The notes: generated by a model not told the origin, from the sequence alone. Positions 46,987-57,338 are shown, counted from the first letter of the stretch. The stretch is DNA of 64,000 nucleotides from Bacillus alkalisoli (GCF_002797415.1 NZ_KZ454944.1:1077745-1141744); one strand, 5' to 3'. A program made the numbers and translations.

Positions 46987-48708
46987 ATGAACAAAAAACA
47001 AGTCGTAAAACACTTAGAAACGATCGCTACATACATGGAACTAAAAGGTGACAACACCTTCAAAATATCCGCATTCCGAAAAGCGGCACTAGCATTAGAA
47101 AACGACGATCGAAGTCTAGCTCAAATAGAAGACTTAACCAAATTATCAGGCATTGGAAAAGGAACAGCAGCAGTCATTCAAGAACTAATAGAAACAGGTA
47201 AATCTTCTGTATTAGAAGAATTACAAAAAAAAGTTCCAGAAGGACTTATTCCCCTCCTTAAACTGCAAGGTCTAGGCGGCAAAAAAATAGCGAAACTTTA
47301 TCAAGAGTTAAACGTAATAGATATACATACATTAAAAGAAGCATGTGAACAAGAAAAAGTACAAGCATTAGCTGGATTTGGAAAAAAGACAGAAGAAAAA
47401 ATACTAGCAGCTATTGAAGAAGTAGGAAAAAGACCAGACCGACTTCCTATCGCGTTTATGACAACCATTGCAGTAGACGTAGAAAAGCAAGTAGAGAAAA
47501 TGGAGGCGATTGAGCAATTTTCAAGAGCTGGAAGTCTTCGCAGATACCGAGAAACGATAAAAGATTTAGACTATATTATTGCTACAACCGATCCAGATAA
47601 AGTTAGAGAACAGCTTATCGGAATTGAAAGAGTAAAAGAAATCATTGCAAACGGAGACACGAAAGTATCCATTGTTCTCCAATATGATTATGACGTTTCT
47701 ATCGATTTTCGCTTAGTAGAACCAAAAAGCTACGCGACGACTTTACACCACTTCACTGGATCAAAAGACCATAATGTCCGATTGAGACAACTAGCAAAAG
47801 ACCGTGGAGAAAAAATAAGTGAGTATGGTGTCGAAAATGTTGAAACAAACGAAGTAACACACTTCGAATCGGAAGAAGCATTTTTCCAACACTTTGGTTT
47901 ACCATGGATTCCGCCAGAGATTAGAGAAGATGGAACAGAAGTGGATTTTGCATTAAAGCATGGCGACATACCATTAATTAAACTAGACGACATTCAAGGC
48001 GATTTACATATGCATACAACATGGAGTGACGGAGCCTATACACTAGAGGAAATGGTAGATTCTTGTCGTGCAAAAGGCTACAAATATATGGCCATTACAG
48101 ATCACTCGCAATATTTAAAAGTAGCAAATGGACTAACAGCAGAAAGATTACGTCTTCAAAAAGCAGCAATTAAAAAATTAAATGAAAAATATGAGGACAT
48201 TACCATACTGGCCGGTGTAGAAATGGACATTTTACCAGATGGTCAATTAGATTATGATGACGAATTGCTAGAGGAAATGGATATTGTTATTGCATCAATC
48301 CATTCAAGTTTTTCACAAAATAAAGAAAAGATAATGAGCCGACTAAAAATAGCATTAGAAAATTATCATGTCGACATCATTGCTCATCCAACTGGTCGAT
48401 TAATAGGAAGAAGAGAAGGATACGACGTAGATGTAGAAATGTTAATACAACTTGCCAAAGAAACGAATACAGCGTTAGAGTTGAATGCGAATCCGCATCG
48501 TTTAGACTTAGCAAGTTACTACGTGAAGCTTGCACAAGAAAATGGCGTAAACCTCGTCATTAATACAGATGCACATAGTATCGACATGTTAGAACATATG
48601 GAAATAGGTGTCGCAGCTGCAAGAAAAGCATGGTTACGTAGGGAAAATGTAATAAACGCTTGGGATTTTGAAAAGCTTGAACAGTTTTTAAAACGACACC
48701 ATACGTGA
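46987..48708 (+). CDS. polX: DNA polymerase X family protein with PHP domain
   Basis: 573 aa. Helix-hairpin-helix and polymerase beta-like core (about 1-315: [31 protein letters not shown] with the metal-binding Asp pair). The PHP phosphoesterase domain (about 335-570) has [29 protein letters not shown] and NTDAHS; it gives 3'-5' exonuclease activity in base excision repair. ATG 46987. mutS2 follows by 22 bases. Confidence 0.95.
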   Translation: MNKKQVVKHLETIATYMELKGDNTFKISAFRKAALALENDDRSLAQIEDLTKLSGIGKGTAAVIQELIETGKSSVLEELQKKVPEGLIPLLKLQGLGGKKIAKLYQELNVIDIHTLKEACEQEKVQALAGFGKKTEEKILAAIEEVGKRPDRLPIAFMTTIAVDVEKQVEKMEAIEQFSRAGSLRRYRETIKDLDYIIATTDPDKVREQLIGIERVKEIIANGDTKVSIVLQYDYDVSIDFRLVEPKSYATTLHHFTGSKDHNVRLRQLAKDRGEKISEYGVENVETNEVTHFESEEAFFQHFGLPWIPPEIREDGTEVDFALKHGDIPLIKLDDIQGDLHMHTTWSDGAYTLEEMVDSCRAKGYKYMAITDHSQYLKVANGLTAERLRLQKAAIKKLNEKYEDITILAGVEMDILPDGQLDYDDELLEEMDIVIASIHSSFSQNKEKIMSRLKIALENYHVDIIAHPTGRLIGRREGYDVDVEMLIQLAKETNTALELNANPHRLDLASYYVKLAQENGVNLVINTDAHSIDMLEHMEIGVAAARKAWLRRENVINAWDFEKLEQFLKRHHT

Positions 48709-48730
48709 CACGAAGAAGGGAGTTTGTCTC

Positions 48731-51091
48731 GTGCAACCTAGAACATTAAAAGTATTAGAGTTTGAAAAGATAAAAGAAACGTTAAAATCATTCGCGGCCT
48801 CTTCTCTTGGAAAAGAAAAAGCAGAGCAGCTTAAACCCTCTACAAATGTAGAAGAAGTAAAAAATAATCAACTACAAACGGATGAAGCAGCTACAATATT
48901 ACGTTTAAAAGGGGAAGTTCCACTAGGTGGAATTTCAGATGTTAGACCACATATAAAGCGAGCAGAAATCGGAGGAGTATTAAATACACAAGAATTAAAC
49001 GAAATTGCAGGAACGATTTATGCAACGCGTCAGTTAAAAAAGTTTCTTGAATCATTACAAGCTGCGGAAATTGCTGTGCCATTTTTAGAGCAACTTATTG
49101 AAGAGATGGTCGCTATTCCAGAACTAGAGCGAGAAATTAAAAACAGTATAGACGAGTATGGAGAAGTACTAGATGGAGCGAGTGATAAATTACGTGGTAT
49201 TCGTCAACAATTACGTTCGACTGAATCCCGTATTCGTGAAAAACTAGACAGTTTAACACGTTCTGCTAATGCACAAAAAATGTTATCTGATGCCATCGTT
49301 ACGATTCGTAATGATCGTTTCGTTATTCCTGTAAAGCAAGAGTATCGCGGTGCTTACGGGGGAATTGTTCACGATCAATCAGCTTCCGGTGCGACTCTTT
49401 TCATTGAGCCACAGCAAGTGTTAGAACTAAACAACACGCTTCAAGAAGCAAAAGTGAAAGAAAAGATGGAGATAGAGAGGATCTTACGCGAGCTTTCTAT
49501 ACAAGTAGCAGAACATGCACAAGAACTACGAGATAATGTTTATTCACTTGCTGAAATTGACTTTATGTTTACGAAAGCCAAATATGGAAAATCCATTAAA
49601 GGCTCCATGCCAAAAATAAATGAAGAGCGCTATATGCGATTAATACAAGCTAGACACCCACTAATTCCAGTAGATGAAGTTGTGCCAAATGATATTGTAC
49701 TTGGTAACGATTATACTTCTATCGTTATTACTGGCCCAAACACTGGTGGTAAAACGGTAACGTTAAAAACAATTGGATTAGTTACGTTAATGGCTCAATC
49801 AGGTTTACAAATTCCAGCCCAAGACGGTTCCGAAATTGGTGTGTTTCATGCTGTATACGCAGATATCGGTGATGAGCAATCCATTGAACAAAGCTTAAGT
49901 ACGTTCTCCTCACACATGGTAAACATCGTAGATATATTACAAAAAGTAGACCATGAATGTTTAGTATTGTTTGATGAACTTGGAGCAGGAACTGACCCTC
50001 AAGAAGGAGCAGCACTTGCTATATCTATTCTGGATGAAGTGTATAGTGTAGGGGCAACTGTTGTCGCAACTACACACTATCCAGAGCTAAAAGCATATGG
50101 ATATAATCGTCCTGGTGTCGTGAATGCTAGTGTGGAATTTGACATCGAGACGTTAAGCCCAACATATAGGCTATTAATCGGTGTCCCAGGTCGTAGTAAC
50201 GCATTCGAAATATCCAAAAGACTAGGCTTAAAAGACAATGTAATACAACACGCAAAGACGTTTGTAAGTGATGAAAGTAATAAAGTGGAAAACATGATTG
50301 CTTCACTCGAGGATAGTCAAAAGCGAGCAGAAAAAGAGTGGAAAGAAGCAGAACAAATTCGTAAAGATGCTGCAAAGCTACACGAAGAACTCCAAAAGCA
50401 AATAGTTGAATATAACGAAAAACGAGACAAACTTTATGAAAAAGCTGCTAGTAAAGCAGAAGATTTGGTAGAAGAGGCAAAAAAAGAAGCAGAAGGTATT
50501 ATTCGAGACCTGCGAAGAATGCGACTAGAACAACATGCTAACGTAAAAGAACATGAATTAATTGACGCGAAAAAACGTCTTGAAGGTGCCATACCAAACA
50601 TTCCTGCATCCCAAACGAAGAAAAAGAATGAGACAAAACAAAATCAAAAACTTGAGCCAGGTGATGAAGTAAAAGTGTTAACTGTAAATTCAACTGGTCA
50701 CTTAATAGAGCGCGTGAATGCAAAAGAATGGCAAGTTCAAATTGGTATTTTAAAAATGAAAGTGAAAGAAAAGGACATGGAATATGTAAGTAGGCCGAAA
50801 CCTATCGAGAAAAAACCACTTGCAACGGTTAGAGGTAAAGACTATCACGTAAATTTAGAATTAGATTTACGAGGTGAAAGATTTGAAGATGCGCTTATGA
50901 GGGTAGAAAAATATATAGACGATGCTCTACTTGCTGGTTATCCTCGTGTGTCAATTATCCATGGTAAAGGTACAGGGGCATTACGCACTGGGGTACAAAA
51001 CTATCTGAAAAACCATCGGTCTGTCAAAAACTTCAAATATGGAGAGGCTTCAGAAGGTGGACTAGGTGTTACAATCGTTGAATTAAAGTAA
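48731..51091 (+). CDS. mutS2: Endonuclease MutS2
   Basis: 786 aa. MutS core/lever and ATPase (Walker A GPNTGGKT, Walker [26 protein letters not shown]), a long coiled coil (about 515-640) and a C-terminal Smr nuclease domain with [12 protein letters not shown] and [11 protein letters not shown]. It has been tied to suppression of recombination and to rescue of collided ribosomes. GTG start at 48731. No mismatch-recognition domain, as expected for MutS2. Confidence 0.96.
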   Translation: MQPRTLKVLEFEKIKETLKSFAASSLGKEKAEQLKPSTNVEEVKNNQLQTDEAATILRLKGEVPLGGISDVRPHIKRAEIGGVLNTQELNEIAGTIYATRQLKKFLESLQAAEIAVPFLEQLIEEMVAIPELEREIKNSIDEYGEVLDGASDKLRGIRQQLRSTESRIREKLDSLTRSANAQKMLSDAIVTIRNDRFVIPVKQEYRGAYGGIVHDQSASGATLFIEPQQVLELNNTLQEAKVKEKMEIERILRELSIQVAEHAQELRDNVYSLAEIDFMFTKAKYGKSIKGSMPKINEERYMRLIQARHPLIPVDEVVPNDIVLGNDYTSIVITGPNTGGKTVTLKTIGLVTLMAQSGLQIPAQDGSEIGVFHAVYADIGDEQSIEQSLSTFSSHMVNIVDILQKVDHECLVLFDELGAGTDPQEGAALAISILDEVYSVGATVVATTHYPELKAYGYNRPGVVNASVEFDIETLSPTYRLLIGVPGRSNAFEISKRLGLKDNVIQHAKTFVSDESNKVENMIASLEDSQKRAEKEWKEAEQIRKDAAKLHEELQKQIVEYNEKRDKLYEKAASKAEDLVEEAKKEAEGIIRDLRRMRLEQHANVKEHELIDAKKRLEGAIPNIPASQTKKKNETKQNQKLEPGDEVKVLTVNSTGHLIERVNAKEWQVQIGILKMKVKEKDMEYVSRPKPIEKKPLATVRGKDYHVNLELDLRGERFEDALMRVEKYIDDALLAGYPRVSIIHGKGTGALRTGVQNYLKNHRSVKNFKYGEASEGGLGVTIVELK

Positions 51092-51103
51092 GGGGGATAA
51101 AGT

Positions 51104-51511
51104 ATGCAAGGCTTTTGGGAGAATGAAGCGATCCGAACAGCAGCCAATTTTAGCGTAGTCGTATTATGTAGCATCGTATTTTTAGCAATTTTTGAGCTAG
51201 TAACAAAATATAAAAATTGGGAAGAAATAAAAAACGGTAACTTGGCAGTAGCAATGGCGACAGGTGGTAAGTTATTAGGGATAGCCAATATCTTCAGGTT
51301 CTCTATAAGTGATCATGATACGCTAGTTACAATGATTGGTTGGGGAGCCTTAGGGTTTCTTTTACTGCTATCTGCATACTTTATCTTTGAATTTTTTACA
51401 CCTAAATTTAACGTGGACGAAGAGTTGAAAAATGATAATAGAGCAGTTGGTTTTATATCGTTCATCATTTCATTCGGATTATCATTCGTCATAGGTGCAA
51501 GCATTGGGTAA
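51104..51511 (+). CDS. yshE: DUF350 family membrane protein (YshE)
   Basis: 135 aa, four membrane helices, DUF350 family. TM segments at about 13-35, 48-62, 75-100 and 112-133. ATG 51104 after AAGGGGGAT. In B. subtilis lcfA follows directly; here a four-gene cluster is inserted next. Confidence 0.87.
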   Translation: MQGFWENEAIRTAANFSVVVLCSIVFLAIFELVTKYKNWEEIKNGNLAVAMATGGKLLGIANIFRFSISDHDTLVTMIGWGALGFLLLLSAYFIFEFFTPKFNVDEELKNDNRAVGFISFIISFGLSFVIGASIG

Positions 51512-51525
51512 GGAGTGAAAAAAAG

Positions 51526-51606
51526 ATGGAAACATTAGCGAAAGTATTAATTGGTCTTTGTGTCGTTTTTGTATTGATAGGGGTAATATACTTAGCTCTT
51601 AATTAG
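51526..51606 (+). CDS. 26-aa single-span membrane microprotein
   Basis: ATG 51526 to TAG 51604-51606. METLAKVLIGLCVVFVLIGV is followed by IYLALN: one membrane helix at about 6-24 with short tails. A good ribosome binding site, AAGGAGTG, is placed 10 bases upstream. It lies between yshE and the DUF1538 pair, all on one strand without terminators, so it may be a small subunit. No homology could be tested. Confidence 0.6.
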   Translation: METLAKVLIGLCVVFVLIGVIYLALN

Positions 51607-51639
51607 ATTAAATAACCTATAAAAAGATAGGGGGTTCAT

Positions 51640-52332
51640 ATGGAAGAAATAAAAGAGTCAATATTAGAAGTAGTGTTTGCCGTATTGCCTATTACTGTCC
51701 TCATTATTATTTTACAGTTTACATTAATCTGGCTTCCGATGGATGAGTTTCTCAAATTTATAGCAGGGACGATTATGGTTTCCTTAGGGCTTATTTTTTT
51801 TCTAATTGGAGTAAATATTGGTCTTTTGCCCGTAGGAGAATTGATTGGAGCAACTTTGCCTAAGACTAAGAAGTTATGGCTAATTATATTATTCGGATTC
51901 ATATTAGGATTTGTTGTAACGGTGGCAGAACCAGACGTAAGAGTACTTTCTTCCCAAGTGGACCAAGTTTCAAATGGTGAAATATCCTCTAATGTACTAA
52001 TATATTCTGTTGCACTAGGAGTAGGGTTCTTTGTTGGAATCTCTATGCTTAATTCTTTCTTAAATATCCCTATTAAATTTTTATTAGTTGGAAGCTATAG
52101 CCTTGTTTTTTTACTAGCTTTTTTTATTCCGAGAGAATTTATACCTATCTCATTTGATGCAGGGGGAGTAACCACCGGTCCAATGACAGTACCATTTATA
52201 CTCGCACTAGGTATTGGAGTTGCCTCTGTTTTAAGTAGAAAAAAATCATCCACTGACGGATTCGGTATTGTTGCTTTAGCGTCTATTGGTCCTATTATAG
52301 CTGTGATGATATTAGGGGTGTTATTTCAATGA
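51640..52332 (+). CDS. DUF1538 membrane protein, first paralogue
   Basis: 230 aa, about seven hydrophobic segments. Motifs shared with the next gene: LLPVGELIG, VAEPDVRVLSSQVD and FDAGGVTTGPMTVPFILALG. Paired DUF1538 proteins (UmpA/UmpB of Halomonas) have been reported as a two-component Na+(Li+,K+)/H+ antiporter, so cation/proton exchange is a reasonable guess. ATG 51640 after ATAGGGGGTTC. The stop overlaps the next ATG (ATGA). Confidence 0.78.
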   Translation: MEEIKESILEVVFAVLPITVLIIILQFTLIWLPMDEFLKFIAGTIMVSLGLIFFLIGVNIGLLPVGELIGATLPKTKKLWLIILFGFILGFVVTVAEPDVRVLSSQVDQVSNGEISSNVLIYSVALGVGFFVGISMLNSFLNIPIKFLLVGSYSLVFLLAFFIPREFIPISFDAGGVTTGPMTVPFILALGIGVASVLSRKKSSTDGFGIVALASIGPIIAVMILGVLFQ

Positions 52333-53075
52333 TGGTAGTGTTTGAAGGATTCTCTCACGTTTTGTTAGAAGTAACTTTTGCTCTAGTACCACTAATTATT
52401 TTCTTCTTGTTTTTTCAACTAGTTTATTTAAAACTACCTATGAAAAAATTAATGAATATTGGTGTAGGAATAATCTTTACGTATATTGGATTAGCATTAT
52501 TTTTGCAAGGTGTTCATGTCGGATTTCTCCCAATTGGTGAAATGATGGGAGAAAAACTAGGTTCTCTATCTAATAAATGGATTCTTTTACCTGTTGGTTT
52601 TGCCTTAGGATTTGTCGCTACTTTTGCAGAGCCGGCAGTAAGAATTTTAAATAAAGAAGTAGAAAAAGTATCTGGTGGATATATACCACAAAAAGTCCTA
52701 CTTTATACGTTATCAATTGGAGTTGGGGTTTCTATTGCATTATCAATGTGGAGAATAATTGCAGGTATCCCACTATTATATTTTGTTATTCCTGGTTATT
52801 TAATTGCACTTGTTATGGTGTTTTTCTCCACGAATACATTTACTTCTGTTGCTTTTGATTCAGGTGGAGTAGCAACTGGTCCTATGACTGTAACATTTAT
52901 TTTAGCACTAGCAGTTGGTGTTGCTTCTGTAACGGAAGGAAGAGATCCACTTATGGATGGATTTGGTTTAATCGCTTTAGTAGCCTTGGCGCCAATCATT
53001 TCTGTTATGACACTTGGATTACTTTATGGCAGAAAGGAGAAGGGGAAGAAACGTGAAGCTAAATCTAATGCATAA
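52329..53075 (+). CDS. DUF1538 membrane protein, second paralogue
   Basis: 248 aa, seven or eight hydrophobic segments, paralogous to the preceding protein: FLPIGEMMGEKLG, FAEPAVRILNKEVE and FDSGGVATGPMTVTFILALA. Overlap of 4 bases with the first gene implies coupled synthesis of a heteromer. The C-terminus is a basic tail (GRKEKGKKREAKSNA) on the presumed cytoplasmic side, next to the gene for a PII-like protein that overlaps its end by 23 bases. Confidence 0.78.
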   Translation: MMVVFEGFSHVLLEVTFALVPLIIFFLFFQLVYLKLPMKKLMNIGVGIIFTYIGLALFLQGVHVGFLPIGEMMGEKLGSLSNKWILLPVGFALGFVATFAEPAVRILNKEVEKVSGGYIPQKVLLYTLSIGVGVSIALSMWRIIAGIPLLYFVIPGYLIALVMVFFSTNTFTSVAFDSGGVATGPMTVTFILALAVGVASVTEGRDPLMDGFGLIALVALAPIISVMTLGLLYGRKEKGKKREAKSNA

Positions 53076-53760
53076 ACTCATAGTTACTATTGTTAAGAAA
53101 GGGAACGCCAAAGTAGTCATTAATGCATCTAAAAAAGCAGGTGCAGAAGGTGGAACTGTTCTTTACGGTAGAGGATTTGGTATAAATGAAAAAGATAAAT
53201 TTTTCGGGATCATTCCATTAACACATGCGAAAGAAATTGTCCTAACAATGGTACCGACAAAAGACTATATCAATGTATTAAAAGCAATAGAAAATGAAGC
53301 AGAATTAAAAATAGTAGGTAAGGGAATGAGCTTTGCTATTAATCTGCAAAGCATATTAGGAGCTTGTCACTTAGACGAAGTAGAAGAGTTAAAAGGATCA
53401 GAGGAAAGTGGTGATTCGATGAATAAACAAGATTATGACTTAATTATAACAATTGTGAATAAAGGTGATTCAGAAAATGTCGTGGAAGCTTCTAAACGTG
53501 TAGGTGCAGAAGGTGGCACAATATTAACTGGAAGAGGTACTGGTATTCACGAACAAGCAAAACTATTTAATATACAAATAGAGCCTGAGAAAGAGATTGT
53601 CTTAACTTTAATTAAAAAAGAAATCTGTAAGAACGTACTACAAGCTATCACAGAAGAAGTGAAACTAAACGAGCCAGGACGAGGAATTGCTTTCGTGTTA
53701 GATGTAGAAAGAGTCGTTGGTATTAATCATTTATTAAAAAACAGTGAAATGGATCAATAA
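53053..53760 (+). CDS. Tandem PII-like signalling protein
   Basis: 235 aa from GTG 53053 (GGGG at 53042). Two similar PII-like halves: about 7-106 (LIVTIVKKGNAKVVINASKK, GAEGGTVLYGRGFG, KEIVLTMVP) and about 127-228 (LIITIVNKGDSENVVEASKR, GAEGGTILTGRGTG, KEIVLTLIK). The uridylylated T-loop Tyr of GlnB is not evident. The link carries its own GAGGAAAGTGGTG and in-frame ATG at 53419, so a one-domain product is possible. It overlaps the DUF1538 gene, so it probably gates that transporter. PII-DUF1538 linkage is the main clue to function. Confidence 0.75.
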   Translation: MKLNLMHKLIVTIVKKGNAKVVINASKKAGAEGGTVLYGRGFGINEKDKFFGIIPLTHAKEIVLTMVPTKDYINVLKAIENEAELKIVGKGMSFAINLQSILGACHLDEVEELKGSEESGDSMNKQDYDLIITIVNKGDSENVVEASKRVGAEGGTILTGRGTGIHEQAKLFNIQIEPEKEIVLTLIKKEICKNVLQAITEEVKLNEPGRGIAFVLDVERVVGINHLLKNSEMDQ

Positions 53761-53775
53761 TATATTTTTAAGTGT

Positions 53776-53810
53776 AATCCGTTCTTCGTAAAAGAGAACG
53801 GATTTTTTGT
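53776..53810 (+). terminator. Terminator after the PII-like gene
   Basis: AATCCGTTCT / AGAACGGATTTTTT. Confidence 0.85.
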
Positions 53811-53883
53811 ACGAAGATAATACAGTATTTAAATTTTAATAATATTCAAAAAAATGTTATAATTTTATCAGTATTCTTGATAT

Positions 53884-53899
53884 ACTAGAACAAACTAGT
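53884..53899 (+). promoter_or_regulatory. Palindrome upstream of lcfA
   Basis: ACTAG-AACAAA-CTAGT lies near a possible -10 TATACT (53881-53886). No FadR-type box is visible before lcfA. Factor unknown. Confidence 0.3.
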
Positions 53900-53955
53900 T
53901 AGGCCAATTGTAGTAGTACAGGTTTAACTAAGGAAAATAGAAGGAGGGAGCAAAA

Positions 53956-55641
53956 GTGGAAGCTACAAATAAGCCTTGGTTGGCGCACTATCCTAACGAA
54001 ATACCTCAAGAGATTGACTTCGACGAAAAAACTCTACAGTCTTATTTGAAAGATGCCGCAATAGAACATCCAGAAAAAACATCAATACAGTTTATGGGCA
54101 AGAAATTAACGTATCAACAATTGTACGAACAATCATTAAAGTTTGCTAACTACTTACAGGACCTAGGAATAACAAAGGGAGATAGGGTAGCTATAATGTT
54201 ACCAAACTGTCCGCAAGCTGTGATTAGTTACTATGGTGCTCTTTTTGCTGGTGCGATTGTAGTCCAAACGAATCCGTTATATACGGAACGTGAAATTGAA
54301 TATCAGTTAAATGATTCTGGATCAACAGTAATTATCACGCTTGATATTTTGTATCCAAGAGTATCTAAAGTGAAAGCGTTAACAAAGTTAAAAGATATTA
54401 TTATAACTGGAATAAAAGATTACTTACCATTCCCTAAAAACTTAGTTTATCCGTTTATTCAAAAGAAGCAATATGGAATAGTGGTAAAAGTGGAACATAG
54501 CGGAGAAAATCATTTGTTTACGGAAATTATGAAAAGTAGCACAGCGCAAGAAGTGGATGTACAGGTTGATCCTAAAGAAGACTTAGCCTTATTGCAATAT
54601 ACGGGAGGCACAACTGGTTTTCCGAAAGGTGTTATGCTCACCCATTATAACTTAGTGTCGAACACCATTATGTGTTCAAAATGGATGTATCGTTGTAAAC
54701 GTGGCGAGGAAAAAGTAATTGGTATTTTACCATTTTTCCATGTGTATGGCATGACAACCGTAATGAACTTATCCATTATGAATGCATTCGAGATGGTATT
54801 GTTACCTAAATTTGATCCTGAAACAACTTTAAAAACGATTCAAAAAGAAAAGCCAACATTATTCCCAGGTGCACCGACGATTTATATTGCCCTACTCAAC
54901 CATCCAGATATTAAAAAATATGATTTATCTTCTATTGATTCGTGTATAAGTGGGTCTGCTCCTTTACCTGTAGAAGTGCAAGAAAAGTTTGAGGAAGTGA
55001 CAGGTGGTAAACTAGTTGAAGGTTACGGTTTAACAGAAGCATCTCCAGTCACACATGCAAATTTCTTATGGGAAGAAAGAGTTTCAGGTAGCGTTGGTTT
55101 ACCTTGGCCAAATACAGAATCTATTGTACTATCCATGGAAAAGGGGGAGCAAGCTGAAGTTGGTGAAATCGGAGAAATTGCAGTACGCGGACCACAAGTA
55201 ATGAAAGGTTATTGGAATCGACCAGAAGAGACGGATGCAGTTTTAAAAGATGGCTGGCTTTTAACAGGTGACTTAGGATATATGGATGAAAGAGGTTATT
55301 TTTACGTAGTTGACCGAAAGAAAGATATGATTATAGCAGGTGGATTCAATATTTATCCTCGTGAAATAGAAGAAGTTTTATATGAGCATGAAGCAGTTCT
55401 CGAAGTAGTAGCTGCAGGTGTACCAGATCCATACCGTGGAGAAACAGTAAAAGCGTATATAGTAAAAAAAGAAGGCGCTACTGTTACCGAAGAGGAACTT
55501 GACAAATTTGCTCGTAAACATTTAGCAGCATATAAAGTTCCTAGAATATACGAATTCAGAGACGAACTGCCAAAAACAGCGGTAGGAAAAATATTAAGGC
55601 GATCATTGGTAGAGGAAGAAAAAGAAAAAATAGCAAAATAA
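53956..55641 (+). CDS. lcfA: Long-chain fatty acid-CoA ligase
   Basis: 561 aa AMP-forming acyl-CoA synthetase that activates fatty acids for beta-oxidation. Adenylate-binding P-loop YTGGTTGFPKGVM (about 215-227), EGYGLTEASPV, LLTGDLGYMDERGYFYVVDR and the catalytic Lys in LPKTAVGKILRR. GTG start at 53956 after AAGGAGGGAG. Same order (lcfA-fadR-fadB-etfB-etfA) as in B. subtilis. Confidence 0.96.
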   Translation: MEATNKPWLAHYPNEIPQEIDFDEKTLQSYLKDAAIEHPEKTSIQFMGKKLTYQQLYEQSLKFANYLQDLGITKGDRVAIMLPNCPQAVISYYGALFAGAIVVQTNPLYTEREIEYQLNDSGSTVIITLDILYPRVSKVKALTKLKDIIITGIKDYLPFPKNLVYPFIQKKQYGIVVKVEHSGENHLFTEIMKSSTAQEVDVQVDPKEDLALLQYTGGTTGFPKGVMLTHYNLVSNTIMCSKWMYRCKRGEEKVIGILPFFHVYGMTTVMNLSIMNAFEMVLLPKFDPETTLKTIQKEKPTLFPGAPTIYIALLNHPDIKKYDLSSIDSCISGSAPLPVEVQEKFEEVTGGKLVEGYGLTEASPVTHANFLWEERVSGSVGLPWPNTESIVLSMEKGEQAEVGEIGEIAVRGPQVMKGYWNRPEETDAVLKDGWLLTGDLGYMDERGYFYVVDRKKDMIIAGGFNIYPREIEEVLYEHEAVLEVVAAGVPDPYRGETVKAYIVKKEGATVTEEELDKFARKHLAAYKVPRIYEFRDELPKTAVGKILRRSLVEEEKEKIAK

Positions 55642-55781
55642 GTCCTCTGATGATGGAGACATCATCACTCTTTTTTCACTAAAGGTGGACAAGTTCATTT
55701 TGACATTTTCTGTAGCCAGCATATAAAGTATTTGGTAATATATTAATTGACAGAAGGAACACTGTGCAGTATTATAAAATT

Positions 55782-55801
55782 ATGAATGATGATTCATTCA
55801 T
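55782..55801 (+). promoter_or_regulatory. FadR operator before fadR
   Basis: ATGAATGATGATTCATTCAT: 8-base inverted arms around 4 bases, close to the Bacillus FadR box TGAATGA...TCATTCA. It is 22 bases before the fadR start, pointing to autorepression relieved by long-chain acyl-CoA. Confidence 0.78.
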
Positions 55802-55823
55802 TTAATTTGAAGGGATGAAGAAA

Positions 55824-56411
55824 GTGAAGCAGCAAAAACCTAAATATAAACAAATCATAGATGCTGCGGTAATTGTCATTGCAGAAAATGGCTATCATCA
55901 AGCACAAGTATCGAAAATAGCAAAACAAGCTGGAGTTGCAGACGGTACGATTTATTTGTATTTTAAAAATAAAGAAGATATATTAATATCCCTTTTTAAT
56001 GAAAAAATGGGCTATTTTATCGAAAAGATTCAAGAAGAAATTGCAGATAAAACATCTGCAAAAGAGAAACTGTTAACTTTAGTAGAAAAACATTTCTCAA
56101 TGATTGCCGCTGACAAACATTTAGCGATTGTAACGCAAATTGAGTTAAGACAATCCAATAAAGAACTGAGAATGAAAATAAACGAAGTGTTGAAAGACTA
56201 TTTAGTCGTTGTAGATACTGTCTTACAAGATGGTATTAATAATGGTGAACTTCGTGAAAACTTAGATGTTCGCTTAGCACGCCAAATGATTTTTGGAACA
56301 ATGGATGAAACCATTACTACATGGGTAATGAATGATCAAAAATATGATTTAACGAAACTTGTTCCAAAAGTACACGATATGTTCATACACGGTCTATGCA
56401 CTTCTAAGTAA
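55824..56411 (+). CDS. fadR: TetR-family fatty acid degradation regulator FadR
   Basis: 195 aa repressor of beta-oxidation genes released by acyl-CoA. The TetR helix-turn-helix is clear: AENGYHQAQVSKIAKQAGVA and DGTIYLYFKNKEDIL. The C-terminal ligand domain holds VRLARQMIFGTMDETITTWV. GTG 55824 is favoured because it matches the family N-terminus (MKQQKPKYKQII) and has AAGGGATG upstream; ATG 55815 is the alternative. Confidence 0.93.
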   Translation: MKQQKPKYKQIIDAAVIVIAENGYHQAQVSKIAKQAGVADGTIYLYFKNKEDILISLFNEKMGYFIEKIQEEIADKTSAKEKLLTLVEKHFSMIAADKHLAIVTQIELRQSNKELRMKINEVLKDYLVVVDTVLQDGINNGELRENLDVRLARQMIFGTMDETITTWVMNDQKYDLTKLVPKVHDMFIHGLCTSK

Positions 56412-56437
56412 TTTTCCGAATAAATTTTTAAACATTC

Positions 56438-56469
56438 CACGAGTAAGAGTACAAACTTTTGCTCGTGGT
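56438..56469 (+). other. Hairpin between fadR and fadB
   Basis: CCACGAG / CTCGTGG with an 18-base loop that can partly pair (AAGAGT/ACTTTT). No T-run, so termination is doubtful. Confidence 0.4.
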
Positions 56470-56529
56470 TCATGTTATAATAAAGCTGAGTTTCATATTT
56501 TTACATAGTACATATCAGGGGGGATGGGA

Positions 56530-57303
56530 ATGGATTATTTTCAACTAAGAGAAGAGAACCACGTCGCAGTCATTACAATCAACCGTGCACCAGCTAATGC
56601 TTTATCCTCTTTAGTTTTGAAAGAGCTTACATTGCTGTTAGATAAAGTAGAAAAAAATGATGAAGTGCGAACTGTACTTCTGCACGGTGAAGGCAGATTC
56701 TTCTCTGCAGGAGCTGATATTAAGGAATTCACAACTGTGAAAACAGGTGAAGAATTCTCGAAGTTAGCGAAGTTTGGACAAGATTTATTCGAAAGAATGG
56801 AGAACTTCTCCAAACCAATCATTGCCGCTATTCACGGAGCAGCTCTTGGTGGTGGACTTGAGCTTGCGATGGGTTGTCATATTCGATTAGTTTCGAAAAC
56901 GGCTAAACTAGGTTTGCCAGAGTTACAACTTGGACTAATCCCTGGATTTGCCGGTACTCAACGTTTACCAAGATTAATAGGTTCTGCGAAAGCTTTTGAA
57001 TTATTATTTACTAGTGAACCAATCACGGGTGAAGAAGCAGTTCAATGGGGATTAGCGAACAAGGCGTTTGATGAAGAGGTGCTCTTTGAGGAAGCGTTAA
57101 AAATGGCGAAAAAAATCGCTACAAAAAGCCCAATCTCACTTGCAGCGGTTATTGACCTAGGACGATATGCAAAAGATTCTTCTTTTTACGAAGGGGTAGA
57201 AAAAGAAGCAAATTACTTTGGAACTGTTTTTACTTCGGAAGATGGAAAAGAAGGTATTCAAGCATTTTTAGAAAAAAGAGCTCCAGTGTTTAAAGGAAAA
57301 TAA
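56530..57303 (+). CDS. fadB: Enoyl-CoA hydratase
   Basis: 257 aa crotonase-family hydratase of beta-oxidation. Oxyanion-hole and catalytic signatures: [47 protein letters not shown] with the second Glu. ATG 56530 is chosen because the GGGGGG run stands at a normal distance; ATG 56524 would touch it. Confidence 0.93.
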   Translation: MDYFQLREENHVAVITINRAPANALSSLVLKELTLLLDKVEKNDEVRTVLLHGEGRFFSAGADIKEFTTVKTGEEFSKLAKFGQDLFERMENFSKPIIAAIHGAALGGGLELAMGCHIRLVSKTAKLGLPELQLGLIPGFAGTQRLPRLIGSAKAFELLFTSEPITGEEAVQWGLANKAFDEEVLFEEALKMAKKIATKSPISLAAVIDLGRYAKDSSFYEGVEKEANYFGTVFTSEDGKEGIQAFLEKRAPVFKGK

Positions 57304-57338
57304 TATTTTTTTATCTTAAAATATCTGAATCTTACTAA

